From Solidesulfovibrio aerotolerans (GTDB taxonomy: Bacteria; Desulfobacterota; Desulfovibrionia; Desulfovibrionales; Desulfovibrionaceae), in NCBI RefSeq assembly GCF_009856865.1, contig NZ_WVUD01000027.1, forward strand, positions 1-61,094: a DNA stretch of 61,094 nt. Reading direction: 5' to 3'. Positions 1 to 9,407 of the stretch are shown here, piece by piece. The notes under the pieces were generated by a model that was not told where the DNA came from, did no database searches, and was given only the letters and a program-made list of their open reading frames with translations. A program made the translations under genes and the position numbers. The first letter of the stretch is position 1, and each line of letters begins with the position of its first letter.

Positions 1-46
1 CTGGGGGAGGAAACCCCTTTTTGAAAAAAGGGGTTTCCTCCCCCAG
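1..46. repeat. Perfect 22-bp inverted repeat (hairpin)
   Basis: Positions 1-22 and 25-46 are exact reverse complements separated by two bases, with a five-T run at the inner end of the left arm. It begins at the window edge, so the element may extend further left. It could act as a bidirectional terminator between wzt (minus strand) and whatever lies to the left. Arms start ctgggggagg and end cctcccccag. Confidence 0.75.
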
Positions 47-233
47 ACCCCCACCTTCCCCAAAAACTTTTCATGGGGGTGAGGTGTTCTTGTACGAACA
101 CTGACTGATGCTTGAAAGTGGTAAAATGGAATTATGAGGGGTTTGCGTCCAGAGCGGTAGCCGACGCGATTGCCGCACCTCGCCCCAGAACCCCTTTAAA
201 CCTTTCCCCCTGTGGGGGTCCGGGGGCCTCAGG

Positions 234-403
234 CCCCCGGCCGCCGGAGGCATTCTTCCTCCGTCAAGCATGCCCTGCGGCATAGCCCGCTCGACGGAAG
301 TCCCGCTCCCACTCACCGTGGCGGCAACGCCGTTCCCCCTTAACCCCTTGTCTCCAGGTGGGATTCCAAAGGACTCAGCCCTTTGGCCGCCGGAGGCACT
401 CTT
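234..403 (-). repeat. Intergenic repeat element, copy A
   Basis: This non-coding stretch resembles positions 26854-27008. The best-matching core is 321-397, which pairs with 26926-27003 with only a few mismatches and includes gcggcaacgccgttcccc and caggtgggattccaaagg. Inside the copy, ggccgccggaggc followed by an a/c-variant of attcttcctccgtc occurs twice (near 238-267 and 385-412). Flanking hairpins are 220-240 (9-bp arms, loop tca) and 369-389 (ccaaagg..ccctttgg, one A-C mismatch, loop tca). The element follows a minus-strand gene, and its last part encodes the final residues and stop codon of wzt. Nothing else is seen in 1-374. Confidence 0.7.
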
Positions 404-1793
404 CCTCCGTCCCACTACCGTCGCCGCCATATAGGCGCAGTGTCGCCTGTCCTGGCAGGTTGGCCACGCCGTGGTGGGTAAGTTGCACCGGCGTCGTGTC
501 GCGGCTGCGAAAGGTCACCAGAAAATCCCCGGCCCGGGTCAGGATGGATATGACGGTGTTGCGGCTCTCCAGTTCCTGGTGTGACAGGCTGGCCCGACGC
601 TCGAAATCTTCGTGGCTCATGGCCGAGAAGCCGAGATTGAAGGTGTATTCGCCCGGGGCCAGATCGAGTTTGACGTCAAAGCGCACCCGCAGACTGCTGC
701 CGGCCGGGGTCAGGGTCGGATGGTCGCTGTCAAATTGCAGGCTGTTTTTGCCAAAGACGATGACGCGCTTGTCGTTAATAAGTTCGACCCCGGCCACGGC
801 CACTTCCAGATCATGATGCACGGCGTAGCGGCAAAAAATCGAAATGGTTTCGCCCTGCTCAAAACTGCGGCAGGGCTGGCCCGAAACGTCGCACACGGCC
901 ACATGGGTGCAGCCGGCCCAGTCGTTTTCCGCTGCGGCCACGGTCGAAAGATCGAGAAAGGCTTCGGGCACCGGCCAGGGATCGTCGGCCTGGGCTTCGG
1001 GCGGCAGATCGAGGCCGCGCACGGCGTCGCCGAGGTCAGCCGGGGCGTAGCCGCCGTCGCCCACCATATAGCGTTTGACCGCTGCGGCCGCATCGCCCAG
1101 GTACGTGACCCGGCCGCGTTCGAGCAGCAGCCCCCGGTGGCAGAACTGGGCCACGTCGTTCATGGCATGGGAGACGAGCACCACCACCGTGCCATGGGAA
1201 AGAAGCCCTTCCAGGCGCTTGTAGCACTTTTGGCGAAAAAAAACGTCGCCCACAGCCAGAGCCTCATCGATGATGAGCACGTCTGGCTCCAGGCTCGTGG
1301 TCACAGCAAAGGCCAGACGCAAAAACATGCCGCTGGAATAGGTCTTGACCGGCTGGTCGAAGTGGGCCCCGATATCGGCAAAGGCGGCGATGTCATCCAA
1401 CCGCTCGCTCACCGTGGCCCGGGGAATGCCGAGCACGGCGGCGTTGACGTAGACGTTTTGCCGACCGGTGAATTCCGGTTTAAAGCCTGAGCCGAGTTCC
1501 AAGAGCGCCGTGGTGCGCTCGGGCAGGACCACCTCGCCGGCGGTAGGCTCCAGAACGCCGGCCAGAACCTGGAGCAAGGTCGATTTGCCGGCCCCGTTCT
1601 TGCCGATGATGCCAAAGGCCTCGCCCGGACCGACCTCGAAGGACACGTCGCGAAGCGCCCAATGCTCGCGGTACAGCGGCTTGCCGCCAGGGAAAAGCAT
1701 CTGGCGCAGTCGGTCCTGGGGCCGGGAGTACAATTCGTACATCTTGGACACGCCCCGGGCGGCGATGATTGGGGCGTCAGACGGCATCGGCAA
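375..1793 (-). CDS. wzt: ABC transporter ATPase for polysaccharide (O-antigen) export, Wzt type
   Basis: The 472-residue protein energises export of a lipid-linked polysaccharide across the inner membrane together with the adjacent permease. The nucleotide-binding domain has Walker [10 protein letters not shown] at residues 64-72, signature YSSGM and Walker [13 protein letters not shown]. From about residue 270 there is a beta-rich extension of the Wzt C-terminal type, which in this family recognises the modified end of the O-polysaccharide. It overlaps the permease gene by 17 bases, so the pair is translationally coupled. The last residues (from about [10 protein letters not shown]) and the stop lie in repeat element A, suggesting that the natural 3' end was altered when the repeat inserted. 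ATPase identity is certain; export of O-antigen rather than another glycan is inferred. Confidence 0.9.
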   Translation of the reverse strand: MPMPSDAPIIAARGVSKMYELYSRPQDRLRQMLFPGGKPLYREHWALRDVSFEVGPGEAFGIIGKNGAGKSTLLQVLAGVLEPTAGEVVLPERTTALLELGSGFKPEFTGRQNVYVNAAVLGIPRATVSERLDDIAAFADIGAHFDQPVKTYSSGMFLRLAFAVTTSLEPDVLIIDEALAVGDVFFRQKCYKRLEGLLSHGTVVVLVSHAMNDVAQFCHRGLLLERGRVTYLGDAAAAVKRYMVGDGGYAPADLGDAVRGLDLPPEAQADDPWPVPEAFLDLSTVAAAENDWAGCTHVAVCDVSGQPCRSFEQGETISIFCRYAVHHDLEVAVAGVELINDKRVIVFGKNSLQFDSDHPTLTPAGSSLRVRFDVKLDLAPGEYTFNLGFSAMSHEDFERRASLSHQELESRNTVISILTRAGDFLVTFRSRDTTPVQLTHHGVANLPGQATLRLYGGDGSGTEEECLRRPKG

Positions 1794-2658
1794 ACAGCCT
1801 CTTGATATTGATAAAAAAGGCGTAGCCGACCAGCATCACCCCGGCCGAGACCAGGGTCACAACGCCAAGGGCCGGCCAGTCGGGCATCTGGCCGTAGATG
1901 ATGGTGCGGCGCAGATGATCGACCACGGGATGCAGCGGATTAAGAGCCAAAAGGCCCCGGTACGGCTCGGGTACGGCCGAGAGCGGATAGAGGATGGGAG
2001 TGGCGAAAAACAGGAGCTGGACGCCAACACCGACGATATTCCCGAGATCCTTGAGAAAAACGCCAACAGGTGCGAGCAGCCAGCACATGCCAAGGGTCAG
2101 CATGGTCAGGGGCAGATAGGCCAGCGGGGCAAAAAGCGCCGTGGCCGGCAGGCGTCCCGTGGTCACGAGCACGCCGAGTGCCACCAAAGCGAGGCTGACC
2201 AGGGATTCCAGTACGGCCGCCAAAATGACGCCAACTGGCAAGATTTCCAGCGGAAAAAGGACTTTTTTAATGAAATTAACGTTTTCCGACAGTATCCGGG
2301 GGGCGCGGTTAAGGCTCGTGGCAAAGACCTCGAAGGCCGACAGGCCGGCAAAGAGGATCAAGGCGTAGCCAGCCACTCCGCCATCGCCGCCGCCGGCCCA
2401 GGAGGGCTTGAAAACAACGGAGAAAACGAAAGTATAGACAGTAAGCGTGGCCAGGGGCGAGACGAGGCTCCACAGCACGCCGAGCTGCGCCCCGTGATAG
2501 CGGGAGGCAAATTCGATGCGGGCGAAGGTGGAAAGCACTTCCCGGCGACGCCAGAAGGCGCGGACAAAGGCCACGGGGCTGATACCTGCCAACAGACCGG
2601 ACCATAACGATCCGGCCCGGGGCCGCCGCACGACCATGGCTTTGGGTGATACATGCAT
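1777..2658 (-). CDS. wzm: ABC-2 type polysaccharide export permease, Wzm type
   Basis: This integral membrane protein forms the channel partner of the adjacent Wzt-like ATPase. With the start at 2658 (MHVSPKAM) it has 293 residues and about six hydrophobic segments. The sequence around [18 protein letters not shown] is typical of the ABC-2 permease amino-terminal region. The open frame extends to 2754, but that would run into the divergent glycosyltransferase start at 2744. No strong ribosome binding site marks either 2658 or the alternative ATG at 2637, so the start is uncertain. The two divergent transcripts share an 85-bp spacer. Confidence 0.85.
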   Translation of the reverse strand: MHVSPKAMVVRRPRAGSLWSGLLAGISPVAFVRAFWRRREVLSTFARIEFASRYHGAQLGVLWSLVSPLATLTVYTFVFSVVFKPSWAGGGDGGVAGYALILFAGLSAFEVFATSLNRAPRILSENVNFIKKVLFPLEILPVGVILAAVLESLVSLALVALGVLVTTGRLPATALFAPLAYLPLTMLTLGMCWLLAPVGVFLKDLGNIVGVGVQLLFFATPILYPLSAVPEPYRGLLALNPLHPVVDHLRRTIIYGQMPDWPALGVVTLVSAGVMLVGYAFFINIKRLFADAV

Positions 2659-2743
2659 GGAGCCGGTTGCATATTCGATCAAATTGACGCATGTCAACGC
2701 ATCCGCCGCAACCCCCGAACTTTTAAGCCGCTTCGGACGCCCC

Positions 2744-4726
2744 ATGCGCATCACTATCGACGCCAGTTCCTTATCCTATCCCAAGCGTACCGGCATCGGC
2801 CGCTGCCTGGAATCCATCCTGCCCCATCTGGCGTCTCTGGCTGCCGGGCGCGACGAAATCATTCTCGTTTCAGGCCGTCCCATCGTCAATGCCACGGCGC
2901 TTACCCTGCTGGAATCCGGCCATCTGCGGGCCGTCACGGCCAACATGCCGTCGCTCTACGCCTGGCAGCAGACCGGTCTGGCCTGGCAGATCAGAAAAGC
3001 CGGGTCCGACGTCCACTACGCCCCGGACGGCCTGCTGCCCCTGGGCTTTTTTGGCCGGTCGGTGGGGGTGGTCAATGATATTTTATGGAAGCGTCTGCCC
3101 CAGACCCTGCCCTGGCATATCCGCCTCGTTTTCGCCCTGCGCCAGCGGGCCAGTCTGGCCCGTCTGACCATCCCGCTTTCCCTTTCGGCCTTTACCCGGC
3201 GCGAACTGCTGCGCCTCTACGGCCCCATGGCCGCCCGCACCCGGCCCACCGACCTGTGCGCCGTGGACCACAGTCGTTTCCGCCCGGCAACGGCCGACGA
3301 CGCCGCACCCCTGGCTGATTTTCGCACCCGCCACGGCCTGCCCGAAAATTTTGTCTTAAGTGTGGGCAACCTCATGCCGCACAAAAATCTGGGCGTCGCC
3401 CTGCGGGCCATGGCCCGGCTGCCGGAGAACGTTGCGCCGGTCCTGGCCGTGGTCGGCCATGGCGACGCCACGTCTCTGGCCGCCGCCATGCCCCCGGGTC
3501 TTGCCCCCGAGCGCGTCCGCTGTCTGGGCTATCTGTCCGATGCGGACGTGGGGCTGGCCTACCGGGCAGCGACGGCGTTCGTCTTTCCGTCGCGCTACGA
3601 GGGCTTTGGCCTGCCCCTGCTCGAAGCCATGGCCAGCGGCACGCCGGTTGCCTATGCCGACGCCGCTTCGCTGCCGGAAGCGGCCGGTGTGGCCGGCCTC
3701 GCCTTTGCCCCGGATGACGACGCCGCCCTGGCCGGCCTCCTGACCCGGCTGCGTACTGACGACGCCGAGCGTTGCCGTCAGGTTGCACTCGGTCTGGATC
3801 GTGCTGCCGCCTTTTCCTGGGAGGCCTGCGCCGAACATGTCTACGCGGCGCTCACCGAGGCCTCGGGACTGCGCCCAATTCTACCCAAGGTCAGCATCGT
3901 CACCCCGTCCTACAATCAGGCCGCCTATCTGCCCCAGACCCTGGAAACCGTGGCCGCCCAGCAAGGGGTCGCCGTGGAGCATCTTGTGCTCGACGGCGGT
4001 TCCACGGACGCAACCCCGGACATCCTGGGCCGCTGGAGCGACCGGCTGGCGTATTGGCGCTCGGCCCCGGACGCCGGCCAGACAGCCGCCCTGGCCGAAG
4101 GCTTTGCCCGGGCCACGGGCGAGGTGCTGGGCTGGCTCAATTCCGATGATTATCTCGTCAGCAACGACGCCCTGGCCGCCGTGGCCCTGGCCTTTGCCCG
4201 CCATCCCGAGGCGGTCATGGTCACCGGCGATACGGTGCTGACCGACGCGGACGGCCGTCCGGTCATGATCGATATGGTGCTGGCACCCTCGGCCCGGCAA
4301 ATGCGCCACACCATGGCCGTGGCCCAGCAGTCCACGTTTTTTCGCAAAAGCGCCTATCTGGCGGCCGGCGGCATGGACACGGCCTTTGCCTACTGCATGG
4401 ATTTCGACCTCTTTGAGCGCATCAGCCGGCAGGGCCGCATCATCCGCATCCCCAAGACGCTGGCGGCCTTTCGCCTGCACGAATCGGCCAAGACCGCCAC
4501 CTGGCAGGAAGTCTTTCGCCGCGACGTCTACGCCTGCCAGCACCGCCACGGCCAGGGGCTGCTCCATGAACTGGCCATCAAACTGGTGACCCTGGAAGTG
4601 CGCCTGGGTTCGGTTTTGGCCCAACTCGGGGCCTTAGTAAAAGGCCGCGCGCTCCCCAGCCAGATCAATTGCCGCCTGGAACCCCTGCGCGCCTATGCCC
4701 GCAGAAAGCACCATCTCGCCGGATAA
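2744..4726 (+). CDS. Bifunctional glycosyltransferase, GT4-GT2 fusion
   Basis: A single 660-residue frame carries two transferase domains. Residues 1 to about 375 form a GT-B (GT4, group 1) enzyme, with the donor-binding motif EGFGLPLLEA near residue 286. From about residue 382 (KVSIVTPSYNQAAYL) a GT-A (GT2) domain follows, with VLDGGSTDAT and a DXD-like SDD in LNSDDYL near residue 465. Such proteins add sugars to growing surface polysaccharides in the cytoplasm. The start MRITIDAS matches the family; the longer frame upstream overlaps wzm. The next gene starts three bases after the stop, so they are co-transcribed. Sugar specificity cannot be read from sequence. Confidence 0.85.
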   Translation: MRITIDASSLSYPKRTGIGRCLESILPHLASLAAGRDEIILVSGRPIVNATALTLLESGHLRAVTANMPSLYAWQQTGLAWQIRKAGSDVHYAPDGLLPLGFFGRSVGVVNDILWKRLPQTLPWHIRLVFALRQRASLARLTIPLSLSAFTRRELLRLYGPMAARTRPTDLCAVDHSRFRPATADDAAPLADFRTRHGLPENFVLSVGNLMPHKNLGVALRAMARLPENVAPVLAVVGHGDATSLAAAMPPGLAPERVRCLGYLSDADVGLAYRAATAFVFPSRYEGFGLPLLEAMASGTPVAYADAASLPEAAGVAGLAFAPDDDAALAGLLTRLRTDDAERCRQVALGLDRAAAFSWEACAEHVYAALTEASGLRPILPKVSIVTPSYNQAAYLPQTLETVAAQQGVAVEHLVLDGGSTDATPDILGRWSDRLAYWRSAPDAGQTAALAEGFARATGEVLGWLNSDDYLVSNDALAAVALAFARHPEAVMVTGDTVLTDADGRPVMIDMVLAPSARQMRHTMAVAQQSTFFRKSAYLAAGGMDTAFAYCMDFDLFERISRQGRIIRIPKTLAAFRLHESAKTATWQEVFRRDVYACQHRHGQGLLHELAIKLVTLEVRLGSVLAQLGALVKGRALPSQINCRLEPLRAYARRKHHLAG

Positions 4727-4729
4727 GCC

Positions 4730-5827
4730 ATGCGCATCGCCATAAACGCCCGCACGCTGGAGTATCCTTCCGGCGGCCCGAAAGAATACCTGATAAGTCT
4801 GGTCAACGCCCTGCTGGCCCTTAATACAGGCCACGAACTGGTGCTCTATTATCCCCACGCCAGCCATCTGGGCACCTTTGCCGGTGCCACGGAAATCGTG
4901 CTGCCGGTCAGAAACCGGCTGGCCTTTGACTGGCTGGCCCTGCCGCTGGCGCTGCGCCGCCGCCCCTGCGACGCGGCCTTTTTTCCCTCCTCCAACATGC
5001 CGCCCGCCATCCCCTGCCCGGCCGTGGTCGCCATGCTGGATCTGGGCTATTTCCACCCCACCTTGTCCATGTACCGTGCCGCCGACACCGCCTACATGCG
5101 CTGGGCCATCCGCTACAGCGCCAGACGGGCCAAGCGGCTTGTCGCCATATCCGAGTACACCCGCCATGACGTCCTGCGCCTGACCAAGGCCCGGCCGACG
5201 CAGGTGGCGGTCACCCATCTGGCCTGCGATCCCCTCTACCATGCCCCGGTGGATGCCAGCGCCCTGGCCGGGTTTCGCCGCCGCCACAACCTCGACCGCC
5301 ATTTCATTCTCTACAGCGGCAATATCTCGCCGCGAAAAAATCTGCCCACCCTGCTGGCCGCCTACGCCCGCATGGCCGATCTTGCTCCGTGCGATCTGGT
5401 CCTGACCGGCGGTCTGGCCTGGAGCGAAGATTTTGACGTCCTGGTGCGCGAGGCCGGCCTGACCGACCGGGTGCGCCGGCTGGGGCATGTGCCCCGGCAT
5501 GAAATGCCGCTGCTCTACCGCAGTGCCCATGTCCTGGCCTTTCCCTCGCTGTTTGAAGGTTTTGGCCTGCCCATCCTGGAAGCCCAAGCCTGTGGCGTGC
5601 CGGTGATCTGCGCCGATGCCACGTCCCTGCCCGAGGTGGCCGGACACGGGGCGCTGCTGGTCGATCCGCATTCCGTGGACGCCTGGGCCGTGGGACTCGC
5701 CCGCATCGTGACCGACCACGCCCTGCGCCAAGCGCTGAGAGACGAAGGCTACGCCAACGAAGCCCGCTTCACCTGGGAACGCACCGCCGTTGCCACCCTG
5801 GACGCCCTGATCGCTGCCGCCGGCTGA
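4730..5827 (+). CDS. Glycosyltransferase family 4
   Basis: This 365-residue GT-B glycosyltransferase probably transfers a sugar from a nucleotide donor onto a lipid-linked glycan. It begins MRIAINARTLEYPSGG, close to the start of the upstream fusion protein, suggesting related acceptor domains. The C-terminal donor domain contains SGNISPRKNLPTLL and the EX7E-like motif EGFGLPILEAQACG. It starts three bases after the upstream stop codon. No signal peptide or membrane segment is seen. Together with wzm/wzt it points to an ABC-dependent surface polysaccharide pathway. The downstream gap (5828-5982) contains a weak gccgc/gcggc hairpin and a T-run near 5880 that might terminate transcription. Confidence 0.88.
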   Translation: MRIAINARTLEYPSGGPKEYLISLVNALLALNTGHELVLYYPHASHLGTFAGATEIVLPVRNRLAFDWLALPLALRRRPCDAAFFPSSNMPPAIPCPAVVAMLDLGYFHPTLSMYRAADTAYMRWAIRYSARRAKRLVAISEYTRHDVLRLTKARPTQVAVTHLACDPLYHAPVDASALAGFRRRHNLDRHFILYSGNISPRKNLPTLLAAYARMADLAPCDLVLTGGLAWSEDFDVLVREAGLTDRVRRLGHVPRHEMPLLYRSAHVLAFPSLFEGFGLPILEAQACGVPVICADATSLPEVAGHGALLVDPHSVDAWAVGLARIVTDHALRQALRDEGYANEARFTWERTAVATLDALIAAAG

Positions 5828-5982
5828 TGCCCCCTTGGCTGCGCCGCTGCGTCTGCGGCGATTCCAGCGGTTGCAGGCTTTTTTAGTTTACGGTATGAAC
5901 TGTACGGGAATTCAGTGCGCCTTCCAGGCCGAAAGTCGGCCACAACAAATACTAACCGCAGAGAAAAACAGGGGAAAAGATC

Positions 5983-7677
5983 ATGAGCAAAAAACGCATC
6001 GTCGTCATCGGCGGCACGGCGGCCGGCCCCAAAGCCGCGGCCCGGGCCAAACGGTTGGATCAGACGGCCGAAGTCACCCTGCTGCAAAAGGCCCCGGAAC
6101 TGTCCATGGCCTCGTGCGGCTATCCGTATTACGTGTCCGGCGAAGTCCGGGATCGGGCCATGCTGCTGGCGACACCGGTCGGGGTGGTGCGCGATCCGGC
6201 CTTTTTCGCCGGGGCCAAGGGTGTTGCCGCCCTGGTCGGCACGGAAGTGACGGCCATTGACCGCGCGGCCCGAACGGTTGCCTGGAAACGCGCCGCCACC
6301 GGCGAAACCGGCCATCTGCCCTATGACAAACTCATCCTGGCCACGGGTTCGATGCCCAAAGTGCCGCCCATCCCGGGCCGCGAACTGGCCGGAGTGACCA
6401 CGCTGTCGAGTCTGGCCGACGCCGATGGCCTGCGGGCTGTTGCCGCCGCTGCCAAGGGCGGGCAGGCGGTCATTGTCGGCGGCGGGCTTATCGGCATGGA
6501 AACCTGCGAAGCCCTGGTGACCGCCGGCATGGCCGTTACCGTGGTCGAGGCCCTGCCCCACATTTTAAGCTTTCTCGATCCCGAACTGGCCCTGCTGGTG
6601 GAAAAGCATGCCCGCGCCAAGGGCGCGACCATCGTCACCGGCGTTGGCATCAGCGAGATCCTCGGCGCAGCAGGCAAAGTGACCGGCGTTCGCCTGGCCG
6701 ATGGCCGGGAACTGCCGTGTTCGCTGGTGGTCATGGCCATTGGCGTTTCGCCAAACGTGGCCCTGGCCAAGGCGGCCGGCCTGACCCTTGGCGCGACCGG
6801 CGGCATTGCCGTCAACGCGCATATGACCACGTCCGACCCGGACATCTACGCTGCAGGCGACTGCGTGGAAGTGTTAAACAGGCTGACCGGCAAACCGATG
6901 CTGGCCCCCTACGGCGATCTGGCCAATCTCGAAGGCCGGGTGGCCGGGGAAAATGCGGTCCTTGGCGACAAGGCGACCTTTCCCGGAACCATCGGCAGCG
7001 GCATCTGCAAGGTGTTTGATTTTGCCGCCGCGTCCACCGGCCTGTCCGAACGCCGGGCCAGGGAAGCCGGGTTTGAGGTGGTCACGGCCATAAACGCCGG
7101 CCCGGACATTCCGGGCTTCATGGGTGCCAAGCCCGTTGTCTCCAAGATCGTGGTCGAAGCGGGCACGGGACGCATTCTCGGCTTTGCCTGCGTCGGTGCC
7201 GGCAATGTCAACCGGCAGGCGGCGGAAATGGCCATGGCCATCCTTGGCGGGCTGACCGTGGACGATGTGGCCATGGCCGATCTGCCCTATGCCCCGCCCT
7301 ATTCCCTGGCCATCGATCATGCCATTGGAACGGCCCATATCGTTCAAAACAAGATGCGCGGCCTGATGCAGGGCCAGTCGTGTGTGGCGGTCAAGGGCCG
7401 GCTCGATGCCGGGGAGACGCCGTTTCTGCTGGACGTGCGCGGCCCCAAGGAATTTGAGGAAATGCGTCTGGGCCTGGGCGAGACGCTGGTGCCGCTGGGG
7501 CAGTTGCGAAAGCGCCTGGGTGAAATGCCGGCAGACAAAAACGCGCCCATTGTGGCCTATTGCAAGGTGTCCATGCGCGGCTACGAAGCCGAAAGCATTC
7601 TGGAAGCGGCAGGCTATACCAATGTGACGGTCATGGAAGGCGGGCTGGCGGCCTGGCCGTTTGCCCTGGAGAAATAG
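5983..7677 (+). CDS. CoA-disulfide/persulfide reductase with C-terminal rhodanese domain
   Basis: The 564-residue flavoprotein belongs to the pyridine nucleotide-disulfide oxidoreductase superfamily. The FAD-binding motif is near the N-terminus (VVIGGTAAGPKAAARAK), the NAD(P)H motif is VIVGGGLIGMETCE, and the single active-site cysteine lies in SMASCGYPYY (C45), as in CoA-disulfide reductases. Residues from about 470 form a rhodanese domain with cysteine C527 in YCKVSMRG. This architecture is known for CoADR-Rhd and the NADH-dependent persulfide reductase Npsr, which reduce CoA disulfide, CoA persulfide or polysulfide. A ribosome binding site (gggga) precedes the ATG. Polysulfide or persulfide reduction is the likely role; the substrate is inferred. 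Confidence 0.88.
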   Translation: MSKKRIVVIGGTAAGPKAAARAKRLDQTAEVTLLQKAPELSMASCGYPYYVSGEVRDRAMLLATPVGVVRDPAFFAGAKGVAALVGTEVTAIDRAARTVAWKRAATGETGHLPYDKLILATGSMPKVPPIPGRELAGVTTLSSLADADGLRAVAAAAKGGQAVIVGGGLIGMETCEALVTAGMAVTVVEALPHILSFLDPELALLVEKHARAKGATIVTGVGISEILGAAGKVTGVRLADGRELPCSLVVMAIGVSPNVALAKAAGLTLGATGGIAVNAHMTTSDPDIYAAGDCVEVLNRLTGKPMLAPYGDLANLEGRVAGENAVLGDKATFPGTIGSGICKVFDFAAASTGLSERRAREAGFEVVTAINAGPDIPGFMGAKPVVSKIVVEAGTGRILGFACVGAGNVNRQAAEMAMAILGGLTVDDVAMADLPYAPPYSLAIDHAIGTAHIVQNKMRGLMQGQSCVAVKGRLDAGETPFLLDVRGPKEFEEMRLGLGETLVPLGQLRKRLGEMPADKNAPIVAYCKVSMRGYEAESILEAAGYTNVTVMEGGLAAWPFALEK

Positions 7678-7761
7678 GACAGCTGGCGCGGCTTCGGGAG
7701 GGCCGGGAGGACAATCCCGGCCGTTTGGGCTACAGGACAAAAAAACGCCTGGAGCCGCGCC

Positions 7762-8178
7762 ATGAAAAGCTACCGCAAGGAACTCTGGTTCACTGTCCCG
7801 TCGCGTCGGGGGTTTCTAAACATCACCCGGGACGCCCAGGCCAGCCTTGACGCATCCGGCATCCGCGAAGGCCTGTGTCTGGTCAACGCCATGCACATTA
7901 CGGCCTCTGTCTTTATAAACGACGACGAATCCGGCCTGCACCATGATTATGAGGTATGGCTGGAAAAGCTCGCCCCCCACGAGCCCGTCTCGGGCTATCG
8001 CCACAACGTCGGCGAGGACAACGCCGACGCCCACATGAAACGCCAGATCATGGGCCGGGAGGTTGTCGTGGCCGTGACCGAGGGCCGCCTCGATCTCGGG
8101 ACATGGGAACAAATCTTTTACGGCGAGTTCGACGGCCGCCGCAAAAAGCGGGTCTTGGTCAAAATCATCGGCGAGTAG
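7762..8178 (+). CDS. YjbQ family protein (UPF0047)
   Basis: The 138-residue protein matches the YjbQ family, small trimeric beta proteins with conserved histidines and acidic residues. Family hallmarks visible are [31 protein letters not shown] and a final [15 protein letters not shown]. Some members complement thiamine-phosphate synthase mutants weakly, but the physiological function is unsettled. Length is normal. It lies 84 bp after the reductase and 22 bp before the kinase gene, so co-transcription with the latter is likely. Confidence 0.85.
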   Translation: MKSYRKELWFTVPSRRGFLNITRDAQASLDASGIREGLCLVNAMHITASVFINDDESGLHHDYEVWLEKLAPHEPVSGYRHNVGEDNADAHMKRQIMGREVVVAVTEGRLDLGTWEQIFYGEFDGRRKKRVLVKIIGE

Positions 8179-8200
8179 CTTTTTCGCAAAGGAGAGGCCC

Positions 8201-9385
8201 ATGTCCTTGTCCGATATTCCAACCGATCGTCTGCATCGCTTTCGCGAACTGCTCGGCCTCTCGGAGCTGCCGGAAAACCCGCTGGCCCGTTGGGCCGACG
8301 TCCTTGGGGCTAGGCCCGAAGACTTTGCCGAGCGCATCCAGGCCTTTGTCCAGGAGTCGCCGCAGTTGCGCATCGTCCAGGACAACCTGCCCGACCCGTC
8401 CAAACTGCGCCGCAACTGGATGGAATGGTTCTCGGGCCTTTTTCGCCAGGGGCTTGGCGACGAACTCCTCACGCGCCTGTGGCGCAGTGGGCAGGCCCAT
8501 GTGGCCTACAATGTGGACCACCGCCTGATCAGCATGGCCTACGCCCTGGCCCGGGTCTTTTTGCACGAAAAAGTCGTGGCCAGCGTGCCGGGAAACGATG
8601 CCCCGCCTGTACTGCGCGCCATTGATGCCTTCATCGATTTCAGCCTGCTCGTGGAGACCGACGCCTTCGTGACCTTTGCCACCCGGTGCGAACTGGACGT
8701 CATCCAGGGCATCGCCCATCAGGTGCGAAACCCCATCATGGTCATCGGCAGTCAGGCCCGGCGGCTTGTGCGCCTGCGCGGCCAGGACGTCGAGGTAACG
8801 GCCGCGGCCCAGGTGGTGCTGGAGGAAGCGGCCCGACTGGACGCCCTGGCCCGCTCGGTGACCCATTACATGGACGTGTCGCAACGCGAGCCGGCGGCCG
8901 AAACAACGCCCCTGTCGCCGATCCTGCAGGCGGTCCTGGCCCGGATTGCCGCCCAGCCCGATCGGCTAAAGGTCGTCCTCGACGTGGCCGTCGCGCCCGA
9001 GGCCGACCGCCTTGCCATGGCCCCAAACGACCTCGACACCTTGCTTTTTGCGCTACTGGATAACGCCGTGCGCTACGCCGCGCCCGAGAATCCGCGCGTC
9101 AGCGTACTCTGCCAGCCCAATAACGGCCGCCGGGGTTTCGCCATGCTGACCATCGAAAACACCGGCCAGACCCTGACCGCTGAAGAACTGACCCGGATTT
9201 TCAGCCCGTTTCATTCCACCGACCCCATGGCCACGGGCATGGGGCTGGCCATGGCCAAGACCATCGCCCGGAAATATTCCGGCGGCATCGCCATGGGGCT
9301 GATCGAAGGCGGGACGCGTTGCGTCCTGACCCTGCCCTTGGCCCAGGAGGGGGCAGCCCCGCCCGACGCCTCTGCCCCCCGCTAA
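8201..9385 (+). CDS. Soluble sensor histidine kinase
   Basis: A 394-residue kinase without membrane segments. Residues 1 to about 160 are an unassigned input region. The phosphoacceptor histidine is H173 in IAHQVRNP, a variant HisKA box. The ATPase domain follows, with N-box DTLLFALLDNAVRYA and G-box MGLAMAKTIARKYSGG. A clear ribosome binding site aaggagag precedes the ATG. No response regulator is adjacent, so the partner is elsewhere. The kinase starting at 34519 has a very similar phosphoacceptor box (VAHQIRNP), so the two may be related or feed one regulator. The gene converges on the decarboxylase gene with only 22 bases between stops and no obvious terminator. Confidence 0.87.
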   Translation: MSLSDIPTDRLHRFRELLGLSELPENPLARWADVLGARPEDFAERIQAFVQESPQLRIVQDNLPDPSKLRRNWMEWFSGLFRQGLGDELLTRLWRSGQAHVAYNVDHRLISMAYALARVFLHEKVVASVPGNDAPPVLRAIDAFIDFSLLVETDAFVTFATRCELDVIQGIAHQVRNPIMVIGSQARRLVRLRGQDVEVTAAAQVVLEEAARLDALARSVTHYMDVSQREPAAETTPLSPILQAVLARIAAQPDRLKVVLDVAVAPEADRLAMAPNDLDTLLFALLDNAVRYAAPENPRVSVLCQPNNGRRGFAMLTIENTGQTLTAEELTRIFSPFHSTDPMATGMGLAMAKTIARKYSGGIAMGLIEGGTRCVLTLPLAQEGAAPPDASAPR

Positions 9386-9407
9386 CGCGTCCCCGGGAAA
9401 CGCCCTT

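Noticed and set aside
71-430. 119-residue frame on the minus strand at the left edge
   Set aside because: It lies across repeat element A and overlaps wzt; the same peptide pattern appears by chance of repetition at 26745-26975.
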